NCBI GenBank assembly: GCA_030704615.1
Contig: CM060733.1
Location: 64,852,001 to 64,916,000, forward strand
Reading direction: 5' to 3'
Source of the DNA: Takakia lepidozioides
Lineage: Eukaryota > Streptophyta > Takakiopsida > Takakiales > Takakiaceae
DNA: 64,000 nucleotides
The notes under the pieces were generated by a model. That model had not been told where the DNA came from. It made no database searches and worked only from the letters and a program-made list of their open reading frames with translations. Below are positions 23,796 to 35,102 of this stretch, piece after piece. Every line of letters starts with the position of its first letter. Position 1 is the stretch's first letter. A program made the position numbers and the translations under genes.

Positions 23796-25670
23796 ATGCG
23801 CAGATTGAGGGACATCATGCACATGCAGGTGATCACAGAGCTCCTTCACGCCCTGCTGTTCAGGTTTACCGTGGTGGAATTGCTTACCGTGGTAGAGGAA
23901 ATGTTCGTCAACCATCGTGCGTGGAAGAGAGCAGTGGAAGCCGACTTCAGTCTGAAAGAGGAGCGAGTCGACAGCCATTGGGAGAAAATCAACAACCAAC
24001 GGGATAGCCACTGGGAGAGAATCAACAACCAACAGGAGAAAGTCAACCATCAATGGGAGAGGGAATTAGGATTAGGAGTCAACAAGAAAACGGTCCGAAC
24101 GCGCATGAGCGCCTCCTCCTGAAAAAATTTCGAAGTAAGAATGCAGCGTTCAAGAAGCAGATAGGAAGTCTGACAGACAGCCTTCACTTAGCGTTAAGGA
24201 AGGGGGCCGAGAAACCTGCCTGTGTCAAATGGGATTCTGTCAAGGTATACTTCTAGTTGTTTCACTGTTTTCTCCATGCTTTGTCCTCTGCTGCTTATCC
24301 TTCTTCGTTGGCTTCCGGTATAGTTTGTATCAATTGCAAGAGAAGAGTGAGAAAATGTTTGGCTATCCATTTCCTCCATGCTTTGTCCTCTGCTTTTCTC
24401 CTTCCAGCATTCTCCTAGCTCGCTTCCAGTATAATTCTTATCAATTTCCACAAGCATAATTGTATAGTAATTCTTTCCAGGGGGGGACTGAATAATTGTT
24501 TGATTATCTATTTCCTAGACCATGCTCTGTCCTCTGCTTCTTCTCTTTCCGGAATTCTCCTAGCTAGCTTTTCCTGTATAATATATGACAATTTTCGCAA
24601 CCATAATTGCAAATGAAGATGCCAACGATCACAAGAGAACTCCTCCTAGGAAAGGATAGTTTTGTAAGCACACTCTACCCGGATGAAGGAGCGGTAAAAG
24701 AAGCCATCCTGACTGCATATGGTGTAGATGAGGGGGACACTGCAATGCGACAGTTGATGGACCGAGAATGGGGGCCACAAGATAGAAATGAAGCTGGCTT
24801 GCGACATCGTGCAATGGACACATTCGGATGACCAGGGGGCATTATACGCGCCTGGCCAAAGAGGAGTTGTATCGGATTTTAGGAATACCAAAGCCTCCTC
24901 TGAATGCATCTGTGAGGGAGAAAGAGGTATGGAAAGGAGGGCTTGCATTCTTGGGTGAAGGTAAACCTATTGTAAACCTATTGTTACTGTGCTATTTATC
25001 AGCCACGATCATCTTTTGTGCGATTTGGAAAATCTGCAAACTAATAGATTCTTGTCAAAAGAATTCTCTCTCAGGAGTGGCAGTGGAGGCTGTGGTATTC
25101 AGGTGGCCTTTTCGGAATGTTCTTGTTCTTTCTTAGTGATGGAGAACAATGAAGGAAGATCCAGTCCTTGTTTGACCATCTGTCTTTGAATCACGTGTGA
25201 TGGACTGTCACAGTTGTTTCTTCACCTGCTTGAACATTGGATTTGTTTTTCAGGTAAGTGGCGCATGCAGAGGCTTGAGGATGGTCGTGAAGATCCATAT
25301 GGTTCACCTGCATTTCACGGTGCTATTGCGAAGGTCATGTTCGGAGGCAACTATGACCTAGATAAACCAGTTGAACTTTGGAGCAGCATTCTTTGCACAT
25401 GTGGTAAGGGTCTGCAGTAACTAGCCTCTTAACATTGAAGTTGAATTCTTTGTTTGGTATTGAAATGCATTCTTAACATTGAAATTGAATTGGCAGCTCA
25501 ACCTTGCCATGAAGGACGAGAACCTGACCCATGGAGACGCACGGTTACATCAATGTGCCATGGAGAAGGAGGAAGACCTGCTTTTGGAAGCACTGCCACA
25601 TCTCACCCAATTGATCATCCTTGACCCTTCTCCTCCCTTGGATGAGGGGTCAGCACATTGGCAGGATTGA
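23796..25670 (+). CDS. Unrecognised multi-exon gene candidate
   Basis: Several coding-like blocks lie in order with usable splice signals. One is a segment at about 23796-24118 with a short internal repeat (SHWEKINNQ, SHWERINNQ, NHQWERE) and charged helical character. Next is a block ending CVKWDSVK at 24245 before gtatac. Then a block at about 24607-24960 (ITRELLLGKDSF, VKEAILTAYGVDEGD, TRLAKEELYRILGIPKPP) with one frame change near 24825. An exon from about 25254 to 25401 contains REDPYGSPAFHGAIAKVMFGG. The last exon, about 25498-25670, ends in TGA. I do not know the family. It could be a companion gene of a DNA transposon or a host gene. The exact model is uncertain, and the frame change near 24825 may mean it is decayed. 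Confidence 0.35.
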
Positions 25671-25689
25671 TTTTGTAGTTGAAAAATAT

Positions 25690-26165
25690 GAAACTGTATT
25701 GTACAATGAACAATGTACAATTCTTTTGAACAAATCTGTACCATGAGTAATTCTTTGAAATCTTTGCCCACTTCTGAAAGAGTGAGTAGAAGGTGGGTGG
25801 GTTGCTGCAGGCAGTCTTTCGCCGCAACCAACTGTTCCAACTTTTTTATTCCATACATTGCACCTGTTGTGGCATTTAGGGTAGGACATTTATTGCACTG
25901 GATCCTGGTTTCAGGTCTTGACTAGTAGTGAGGCTGTAGAGTGAAACCCCTGCCATGTTGTGCACAAGATATCTCTATTGGGTGGATTATTACAGCTAGT
26001 AACCTTTTTAATTCCCTTCTAGTTGGTGCAGTGAAGTCCTTATTGGCTCATGTTAGTCGTGGATTGTATGACAGTGTCCAGAGATTGCTTGAAGGTTTGT
26101 ATCTAGATCGATAGCACCATATTACATGCACATAGAGAGAAACAAAAATATATGACACTGCTGAA
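25690..26165. other. Intergenic; nothing recognised
   Basis: There is no supported coding sequence between the candidate gene and the HD-Zip III fragment. Confidence 0.4.
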
Positions 26166-26372
26166 TGCTACAACTATCGGGAGAAGCAAAGAAAAAAATT
26201 GACAAGGCTAGTGAGTGTCAATGCGAAGCTGACAGCGCTGAATAAGCTACTGATGGAGGAAAATGAGCGCCTTGCAAAGCATACGTCCCAACTAACCCTG
26301 GAGAACCAGTTCCTTCGCCAGCAGCTGCAGGATCTTGCTGCATTCCCTTCTCCTAGCAAATGCCTCGTCTAA
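26166..26372 (+). pseudogene. Leucine-zipper fragment of a class III HD-Zip gene
   Basis: The frame reads REKQRKKLTRL, then VNAKLTALNKLLMEENERL, then LENQFLRQQLQ. This matches the junction of homeodomain and zipper in class III HD-Zip regulators (PHB/REV/CNA type), which normally read REKQRKE, KLxAMNKLLMEENDRL and ENxxxRQQL. The homeodomain proper, START and MEKHLA domains are absent. The frame ends at TAA (26370-26372), and truncated transposon sequence begins in the same few bases. No clean splice acceptor precedes the REKQRK block, so it looks like a captured or left-over exon fragment rather than a working gene. Confidence 0.72.
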
Positions 26373-28330
26373 AATCTGTTGTACACGACTAGGTTCGGAA
26401 GACCTCCTAATGGACACCGAAGCAAGCCGGGCAGCATAAGTAGGAAGGATGTAGTCCATTACTGGACTAGGCATGAAATCCCCCCCGGCAAAAAAAAGCA
26501 CGTTCCTCCTGCCCATGAACTGCGGTGTAGACGTCCCTCCTGCAGTACTTGGCATCCTGCAGTAAGAACAAATCCACTTTAAGAATGTCAATACCAGCAG
26601 AAGCAAAAAAGGGTCTTTCAATGAAATAAGAGAGCAAAGGGAGGTGCATCACGAAATCAGGAGGCAACTTACAATGCGACCACTCACTCGTAAACCGGGG
26701 GCTCCTCGGCCTCGATCCCAACTTGTACCTCCCCCTGCTCCTTGTCGGATTCTTCCTCATCCTCCGAGGATGCCTCTTCCTCTTTCGGCAAACGTTCAGC
26801 CGCTGCAAGTTTGGAGTTGTGGAGGGCAGTATCTGGCTCGAAGGCGAAGACATGCCTGTCGGACAACGTCTCTGCCCACATTGAAGCACCTGAGGGACAA
26901 AGCGGGCGGTTAGTAGCATGCGGATGCAATTGCAATCGAGCCAGGGGACAAAATGTGCACGTGAAGGCTTACCTGTGCCGCATGTGAGGTCAAGAATCTG
27001 CCCTTGGACATCCGAGCACGTCTCCATGAGGGTTTGGATGAAAGCAGGGCTCCGGGTCCGGCTGTACCGCCACGGTTTGCCTGTCTTTGTGTCCTTTGGC
27101 ATACTGGAGTGGGGCACATAGTTTTAGAGGACATCATAGGTAACAGGGTCCACAACGGCATCAACAAGACGACCGTCATTGCGGAATTCAAACGTAGACC
27201 CTCTCTTCACAAAACAATATACCTCAAACACCAATGTCTGCACATCCAACAAAAGAGGGATCAACTCCAGGGTCTAGTTCAGATACACCACAATATGAAG
27301 GGAATGCAATAGATTGATAACTTACACTCTGGCCCTCTGTTTGCAACCCCTGCGTATTGATGCAGAACCATTTTTTGAGGAGGACCCGGGTGACACTTTT
27401 CGGTGTCCACCTTGCCACAACATTGTCTGTGGTCTTCCCTCTTGTGGCAAGGACCACCATACATCCACCGTCATCCAGGAGCATCCCCGCCAGCCCAAAC
27501 CCGGCTCTCCAGTAGTCCTCAGTAAATCTGTTCCAGGTGGGCACACCATCCAGGCCCTCCAGCAGCTCCCCATCTGGAATATCAAGGAGAATCATATCGC
27601 AGGCTCTCTCCACCTCAACCCCCCCCCCCCCCCCCCCCCCCCGAGTGCTCTTGCAATCCGTGCTCACAGCCGTAAAGAATTCCATCATGGATTCGAAACC
27701 AGTGGTGTCTTTAGGCTTTGTACTGGGAGCCCTCTTCTTGGCTTTCCCCTTCTGCTCTTCCACAGACTTGCTGTGTGCCACCTTCTTCGCCCTGGCAGCC
27801 AGAGCGTCAAGGAAGCTCTCATTGACACATTGGATGATGGTTGGGGGTTCTAGCTTTGGCCTCTTCGGAAACGTCACCGCCGAATACCGCCGTGTAGGCC
27901 CGCCCTCAAATGCCAACTTCTTGGCAGAGCCAGTCCCACTCCGAACTGACTTGGGAACCCGGACGACCGGTGACTTGGTACCAGCAGCAGCAGTCGCAGG
28001 ACCTTGCACAAAGTCGTCATCGGAGTCACTCCCTTGGGGCCCCTCCTGCGCCTCCTCTGGTGCCCCGGTGGTTTTCTATTTTTTGGGGGTTACTGTACTC
28101 CCCTGTTTCCGTGTCCTTTTCTTTTGTCCTTTATTCTTCTCATTCAATTTCTCTTGAATACCTACCTGAGCAAGCTCTGCCGCTTTCCTGGACTGGGCAA
28201 GCGCTCTCGCCTCCTTTGGACCCAGCGGAGGCAGCGGAGCCCGGTTTCGTTGAGCCTCAGCATCCAGCTTCAATTGAAACTCGGATGGGTCGAGCGAGCC
28301 GGGCGGAAGGTCCACATACCAAGGGCAGTC
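26364..28330 (-). pseudogene. ParB-methyltransferase gene, copy 1 (3' half only)
   Basis: This is the reverse-strand counterpart of exons 7-10 of the genes at 43932-50504 and 55736-61764. Boundaries fit splice sites: exon 7 about 28330-27326, exon 8 27237-26973, exon 9 26889-26688, exon 10 26556 to the break at 26364. It contains the methylase core: MILLDIPDGE in the motif IV position, MLLDDGGCMVVLAT, then RILDLTCGTG-type motif I with the exon 8/9 junction inside it. A TAG breaks exon 7 near 28078. A run of 24 C on the plus strand (27619-27642) encodes a glycine run. Exons 1-6, including the ParB-like domain, are missing; homology stops near 28330. Confidence 0.8.
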
Positions 28331-28498
28331 GCTGTCTATAGTAGGATAGCGGAGCTACAGGAGGATGTAGAAGGCCTGCAGACTCAGGTGGATGACCTGA
28401 GTTCAAATATTGACAAGAGAGTCTTTGTACCTGAGGAGCAGCTGATGGCTACTTATTTACATGCCAGAACTCTAATTTTTTAGTCTTCTTCGCAAGGG

Positions 28499-29215
28499 GT
28501 GCAGGAGATGCCAGTGGTAGAGGGGCCAGTGGTACCAATACCACAGCAAGTGACTGTGCAGGTAGCTGACCCTGTTGTTACTACAGCCACACCACAACCT
28601 GAGGTATGGGGGGATGCTGCTTTTAACCCACCTAAGACTCCTGCTGCACGGGAGTACAGTCGGGCTATGATTATGCCCTTCAACCAAATTCCCATTGTGT
28701 TGGATTTGGCTTGGAAGGAATTTAGTCCTCCACAGTCGTTGGCACATTACTACCAGATCATGCGCATTTGGCTGCCAGTAGCAACTAGGACTAAGGTTCT
28801 TCCGAACAATCGACCCATTGAGGATCATCACTTTGCGAGGTACTGGTCTAAAGCAGGTACCATGTTGAAGGAATTAATTGCCTTCCAAGTTGTACATGGG
28901 TACATTTATACCAAAACCAAGGAGGTATCAAGTATTGTCATGGGCTGTGGATTATACTATGCTGCTTGTTTTCTGGCACGTTATCACATTGAGCAGCAGA
29001 GGATGCAATCGCGATTTATGAGTTATTCCAGTGGGGATCATTGGGTCTTACCTTCAGTGCCACCTCATATGTACCTATATGATGCAAAAGTTATGATACA
29101 GAAGGATTCCCAACTTCGTTCATGGTTTTATTCAGCTTGGAACAATTCGACAACAGAAAAATTTGGCCCTGAGGATATTTTCTTTAAGGGACATGAGGCA
29201 TGGAAATACTTACAC
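28499..29215 (+). CDS. Unrecognised ORF of about 240 residues
   Basis: A long frame with normal amino-acid composition begins just after a stop that separates it from an upstream coiled-coil-like segment in the same frame (28370-28480, IAELQEDVEGLQTQVDDL). Visible blocks are LDLAWKEFSPPQSLAHYY, PIEDHHFARYWSKAGTMLK and LYYAACFLARYH. The similarity appears to end near 29215. The arrangement of coiled coil, proline-rich linker and helical domain would fit a retroelement structural protein or a transposon companion, but I cannot assign it. It lies directly beside the broken end of ParB-methyltransferase copy 1, so it probably belongs to the element that truncated it. Confidence 0.35.
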
Positions 29216-32200
29216 TGTTCCAAAGTCATAGGCACACCTCTCAGATCGTTCTCCTCCTACTCCGTGCTCTCCCTCTTTCTACTCAGAGATGCGCTCTCCG
29301 CTTCATTTCTCCAACATCTGGGTATGCGATTGGGGGATGGCCTCCACGATGGATGACCCAAAAACCACGTTGTACATTTTCGAGAGCAGAGACAAGATGA
29401 TAAAGACTCTCGCACATAGATGGTGGATTGCACCTGAAATTGCAATTGTTCATAATGTAGCCAACAACCAGTCAGATGACCTACCTCGTAGGCCCCCTCT
29501 AACTGTGCCATCAGAGACCTTTGCAATTGGGAAGATAGCCCAGGCAATAAATGGGGGTAACACGTTCGATGCAAGCTGTTCAACGATATGTCTACTGGAA
29601 CCTGTTTTACTTCCGCTCTGAAAAACTTGTGTGTAGACACAATAGAGTTGCGGTACAAACTATAATGCTCCTAAACAAGATACTTCTGGGAGTCCTAATT
29701 CTTGGCTCCCGAAACAACAGAAAAGATTGGATAGCCGAGGATCCTCTATCCATGAAATAGACGCACCATTTCTAACTACAATCTAACTTGGTTCAGGACT
29801 CACAGGGACCTCTCATGGATTTCGCAGAGCTCATGATAAAATTCTTGACCTAAGAAACGATTGGATCCATTCTGAACCTCAGAGGACCATACTCTGGAAC
29901 AACGTATCATTCTATCTGGTCACAGGCCCTTCTGGGTTTTCCTGTGCCTGATGCCCTTCACTCATGTGAGGGGAGCAACAACCACTGCAAAACCCCCACT
30001 TGCAATCATGGACACCTGAAGCTCCTTCCTCTGTCAAGGTTTCCCCATAGAGCAAAAAACCACACCACTGGAATGACAACAAACCGACGTATCGACACAT
30101 TTGCACATCAGATGATGCTCGTCGATCAATCCAGGTGATTGTTTGCAAACTATGTTGCACATTACACGAAGATGTGCTTCAGCCGTGGACATGTAAGTAC
30201 CTTTGCTCACGAGGAAAAAATCAAAGCATTCCTAATTTCCTCCAGGGAAGTTGTTGTAATGTTGTGAAAGAACTGTTCTGAATGGTCTTTGTCGTGTTTT
30301 TTTTTCCAATCTTATTGGCACATGAACAGTACAACAGGTTCAATGTTCCGGCCCAAGGCATATAATGTTTGTTGCTCTTCAGGCTGACTTGTTTTTTTTT
30401 TCTCTCTCGTCCATTACACCGGCAAAGGAAGGAGATGAAGGAGTAGTCAGAAGGTGTACCCACATGTGGGCTGCCGGAGAAATCACTGCAAAAACCCTTA
30501 TTGCTTGCCAAAAACACCTTCGGAGGCTGCAGTATGTGACATGGAGGTAGCAAGTTTGTGAACTGGAGCGTACATGCTGCCACGTCTTCATGCACGCCAG
30601 CGCCCTCTTACATGGTGAATCCTCTGGCTAATTGCTGAACTCTATAATTGTGAACGCCCTTAGGAGTCTTTGTGTTTGTGGGCAATTTGGCAATCTTCAT
30701 GTGGCGAAAAGCATGCTCTTCTGCAGGAGCTGCACCAGCCTGGACATTACGCTGGACTCTAGCCCACATATGGTCATGCCCATGCACATGTGCACGTTGT
30801 ACGCACAATGCATTGTCGTGCAAGTGATAAACAAACTTTCATGAATGCTGCCAAGCATGAAGAGACTTTGTCCAGAATGCCGAAATGCCAGTTTGTCAAC
30901 ATCGCATACATTACTGCACAATGCACGCAAGCCCATGCAGGCCAGGGTAGTGGCTTCATGTATGGCATCATCCATGACAGTGTGTTCGTCACTTGCACGA
31001 CAAGGGTTGCGTTTCCAAGTATTACAAAGAAGAGGAAGAAGAACCATACTCTATTTTATGCAAGTAGCCCCCCCCCCCTTTCCTTTTCCAGAGCTACAAT
31101 GTGATGCAAATAAACAGCCAACAGGTGTTTTCTCCGACTATCCACAAACCCTCAAAACAATATCCATTGACAACATAATGTGGAATGAGATGACATTTTA
31201 CATAGCAATATATATACATGAACTCTCTCTGCAGGCAGGAGACAATGGTGCAATTTACACCGAGGTCTGACTAAATTTACTGTGCCGCCGACTGCAGAAA
31301 ACAGAGAGGAAAACATCCATGTAGAAGGAGGATTGCTGGAATCTTTATGTTTTCCAAACCCATTATGTTGCATCAATCCGTACCTGCAATGGCGGTGGAA
31401 GCCTCCGACGCATTGTCGTGAAGCCCTGGACTGTGTCGCCATTACAAAGCTCTATGCCATCACCCATCACGGAGAAAAGAAACGGGCCGCTATTTCAGCA
31501 AATATAAAACATACTTGCATGCGCGTGTAGTTGATGTCGACTGAGAGAGGGAGAGAGAGCAGCCACACAAATTGCAGGTCCATGACAAGAAATTGTGTGC
31601 ACAAAAAAGAAGATAGTTATAGATTGCAGTGTGCACTTTGGGAAATTTCCAGCACGCCCATTGTCACAGCAATTTCTGCTTCACCCCTGATGTCCCAAAC
31701 ATGTCTTGTAAAACTAAGGGCAGGAGAGAAGAACGCAGGCTGGCGAGGCAGTTTTGGACCTAACCCATCCAACCATTTTCAAATAGAGTAGGACCGGCAA
31801 CGCACGAACACCACCGAAAAACCTGAAATGGACGGTTTCACTCCGAATGTCGCGTTCCCAGACCAAAAACGGCAGCAAATGGAAAATGAAAGCATGAATG
31901 ATGTAAATATATTGTGCGCCCACAGTTTCATGCCTCCGTGATGTGGACGCGTACTGCCACTAATAGAATTCTGAAGACCCCTCCATGTACTAGACATTCC
32001 ACTTCCCAGCACATTATTTCATGCCTAAGATGCACCCATCACCCATACTTTCATTCAATGTCACACTGCAAACTTAATTGCGCCGGCATGTCCATATCAC
32101 GTATGTCAATAACGGTGGCGACCTGTCGACGTGGGTGCATCCGACACATGACACCAGAATGACATGTCATTTAATACACATGAGGTAGGCGGGACATGAT

Positions 32201-34778
32201 GGTCTCGGGGGGGAAGATGTGTTGTCACTCTCGGGGAAGAGATTACGGTTGTTTCCCGGGCAGATCAGCAAGAGCTCTCATTCTCGGAGGCAGCGGAATG
32301 GACAGTATATGAGCAGCAGTGCACGCCAAGCATCCCATACGCAAGCTTTTGTCTTGCTGCAGCCTTGCACCCGTCTGTTCTTCGTTTCCTTCTGCTGCAT
32401 GTTTTTGCTCTTGCTTCTGCTCCAGAGTAATTGGTTTTCCTTCTCCTCTTCTCTCCGTTGTGGCAGAGGCTTTTGCTATCTCTTGTGCTCTACAGTATTT
32501 GCTTTTCCTTTGCCCATTTCTGTCGTTCTGCAGCTGGCTTTTTCTCTTTGAACTGCTATACAGTGCTTCCTTTTCCTTGTGCTCATAAGTCATTTCATTT
32601 CATATAGCGTTACTTGATTACTTCCGCCATCCCCATCTGAAATAGACTCTCAGGCCCTTGTGAGCTCAATCATCGAGAAAGGCCTTATTGCTTGTTACGC
32701 GTTGCCTTGCGACAACGTGAGAGTTAATGTCCTGCGCCATATCCAGAGCTATGAAGGGCAGGACAAAGTTTGGACATACAGAGGGGACAAGGGCATTCGA
32801 ACCATGGTCGTTGAGCTTGGGGAGTTGGAGCACGTCTACACGATGGATGAGGAGGAGTAGATCGGCGTCATCCTCCTCCATGTGCTGTTGGGGGAGGTGG
32901 ACAAGCTTGTCTTCCGCACATAAAATCCATGGGGCAGAGGTGTGAGGGCAATATATCGAGTATGGGGAGCACATCCATGGATGCTCCGTGGGTGCATGAC
33001 ATAATTCGAAGAATTCCCCCTTCAAATAGGCATATCGTGCAAGTAGATTTGTCAGCAGTATGTGGTGCAGAGTAGGCGTGGACATTGTTGTTCGTAGACA
33101 CTGGAGTTGCTCATTTTTGAATTGTCTTTCTACTTGTTCTTTCATAGTAGTGTGAGACCATGTGGTCAAGCAAGAATCCATGGCAGTCAGTATAAAGAGC
33201 ATTTGGAAATTACATGATGAATGTTTGAGCCACGTTTGAGCGACGGTAGCACCCTCTTTTATGTTGAAGGCATGAAATATGTAGACCAACATAATACGAG
33301 CATAGACAGCACATCATCACATTTTCGGACTACGATTCCACTCGCTTGTGTCCATTCTCGAATATGAATTCAAATGGATGTGAAGTAGCGGAACTGCATG
33401 TGTTTTGTTTTGTATGGGTATTGCACTGTTCTGCAACGCAATATGAAGTTTATCATTACATGAGCATTAACACATCATCGTCATTTCGAAAATAACACGG
33501 ATTGCACTCGCATGTATTGTATGTTGAAAATGGAATTGAAATGGAGCTTTACCAGCACATAACCATTCACTGTGGTTTTGCGGTTCTGAATGTGGTATTA
33601 CGTATGGGTGTTGTTCTGTTTTGGAACGCAATTTGAACATAAACATTTGCTGATCATGGAAGAATTACCTTGAGGGTGAAAGCATGCTAATGTGTACCAC
33701 TGACACTTCTGAAAAAGACTGAATTTTGACTGTTGGCGCATTACACCGCGACACGTGGACATGACATGTTGCGATGTAAACGTGATGAAATTGACAGATG
33801 ATAGTGTGCACCTCAACCCCACCCATCGGATGCTCGTACATCCTCTTGTACACCTCCAATTTTGCTCGTACACCACTAATTTTGAGTTTACGATACTAAC
33901 TCGACTTCCATTTGCCACCATTTGTTTTCCCCTCATCGCATCCAAGCGGGTTTGGTGTGTTTGATGCCTACTTCAGTGTTGCAAATGGTCGTATAATTTT
34001 TAGGAGTTTATTTGATATATTTTTAATTTTAAAACAATTTGCAATGAATGATACACTATTTGTAAGAACTCATTTTGGCCTCAAATTCAAAATTGGAGGA
34101 CCTTGTAGCCATTTCATGGACATGGCCTTCTTCCTTTTCAGTAGCTTAACATTTTTGGTGAAAGAACTATATTCAAATTTTGAGGTTTAGTAGTACCAAA
34201 GTTTGGTGCCCCTAAGTTATGCATACCGCGTAGTAGAAAATTCCTATGATGATGGGTTTTTTTCTGGTTTTGCAGGTCTACTACCCTTTTTGCATTCTTC
34301 CATATCTTACATAAGCATATGAAAATCCCTGATAGGACCTTCACATGTTATGGGTGTGAAATTGAGTCCTAAAGGACTACAACATTTTGGGACATTTGAA
34401 CCTTGTGCTATTCAAGACTCCTTTAGGACCCCTTAAACTTGTCAAATTAAAAAAATATATATATGGGCATGACAAGAACTTCAAGGGCTTTCCAATGATA
34501 TAATGTGTCTGTGATTTCATACTGAACTCAATATCCTAAATTTGGATTGATTGCGCCATATGTGTTGGAAAACAGTTCAGGATTACCTTGTCGTTTCTGG
34601 TACCGAATTGGCAGCCTAATCCGCTGTTGATGCAGCTTCCTACGGTCATCTTGACGCCAGAGTTCCACTCCATGGTCGTCGCAGACACTGTCTAATTTCC
34701 TACGTGCTTTACCAACGATTTCCAGACAACTAACAAATTAACCTGTTTTGGCAATACAATGCCGAAACCGCTTGTCTT
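29216..34778. other. Gene-poor sequence
   Basis: There is no supported gene. A C run (about 31067-31078), several T and A runs and AT-rich stretches (about 33300-34450) are visible. The longest frame, on the minus strand at 32666-33292, has no recognisable domain and atypical composition. A plus frame at 32660-32860 overlaps it; neither is convincing. Confidence 0.35.
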
Positions 34779-35102
34779 ATGATCAAAAACGATCTGAAAA
34801 GAAAAGTGTACCAATATATGCATCTACACCGCCGTGTTGTCTGGCTGATCTCAGAGTTTGTTGGTGATATTCTCACTCACTACTGGTACATGACTCAGCT
34901 GAAAGAATATGGGTTTGTGCGCAACAAAAGACAAAAGGGATTCGTATGCAGTTCCATTTTGGCGGCCCGTGAAATTCCAGATGCCCACGTGGAATTGCCC
35001 AAAGAACTGGGTGGTGCTGCTCTTGTGAGCCGATTATTTGAATTTCTACTTCTTGGATGGATGAAAAATCCTGAAATTCGCCTTGAGGAGCTGGATGGAT
35101 GA
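34779..35102 (+). CDS. Unrecognised small ORF, 107 residues
   Basis: An ATG-initiated frame with balanced composition (WLISEFVGDILTHYWYM, HVELPKELGGAALVSRLFEF). It is the only frame within several kilobases that looks protein-like, and I do not recognise a family. It could be one exon of a larger gene or transposon remnant. There is no neighbour to inform its role. Confidence 0.2.
   Translation: MIKNDLKRKVYQYMHLHRRVVWLISEFVGDILTHYWYMTQLKEYGFVRNKRQKGFVCSSILAAREIPDAHVELPKELGGAALVSRLFEFLLLGWMKNPEIRLEELDG

Noticed and set aside
32666-33292. 208-codon minus-strand ORF
   Set aside because: No domain, unusual composition rich in His, Leu and Cys, and overlap with an equally weak plus-strand frame. 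Transcript evidence would be needed.
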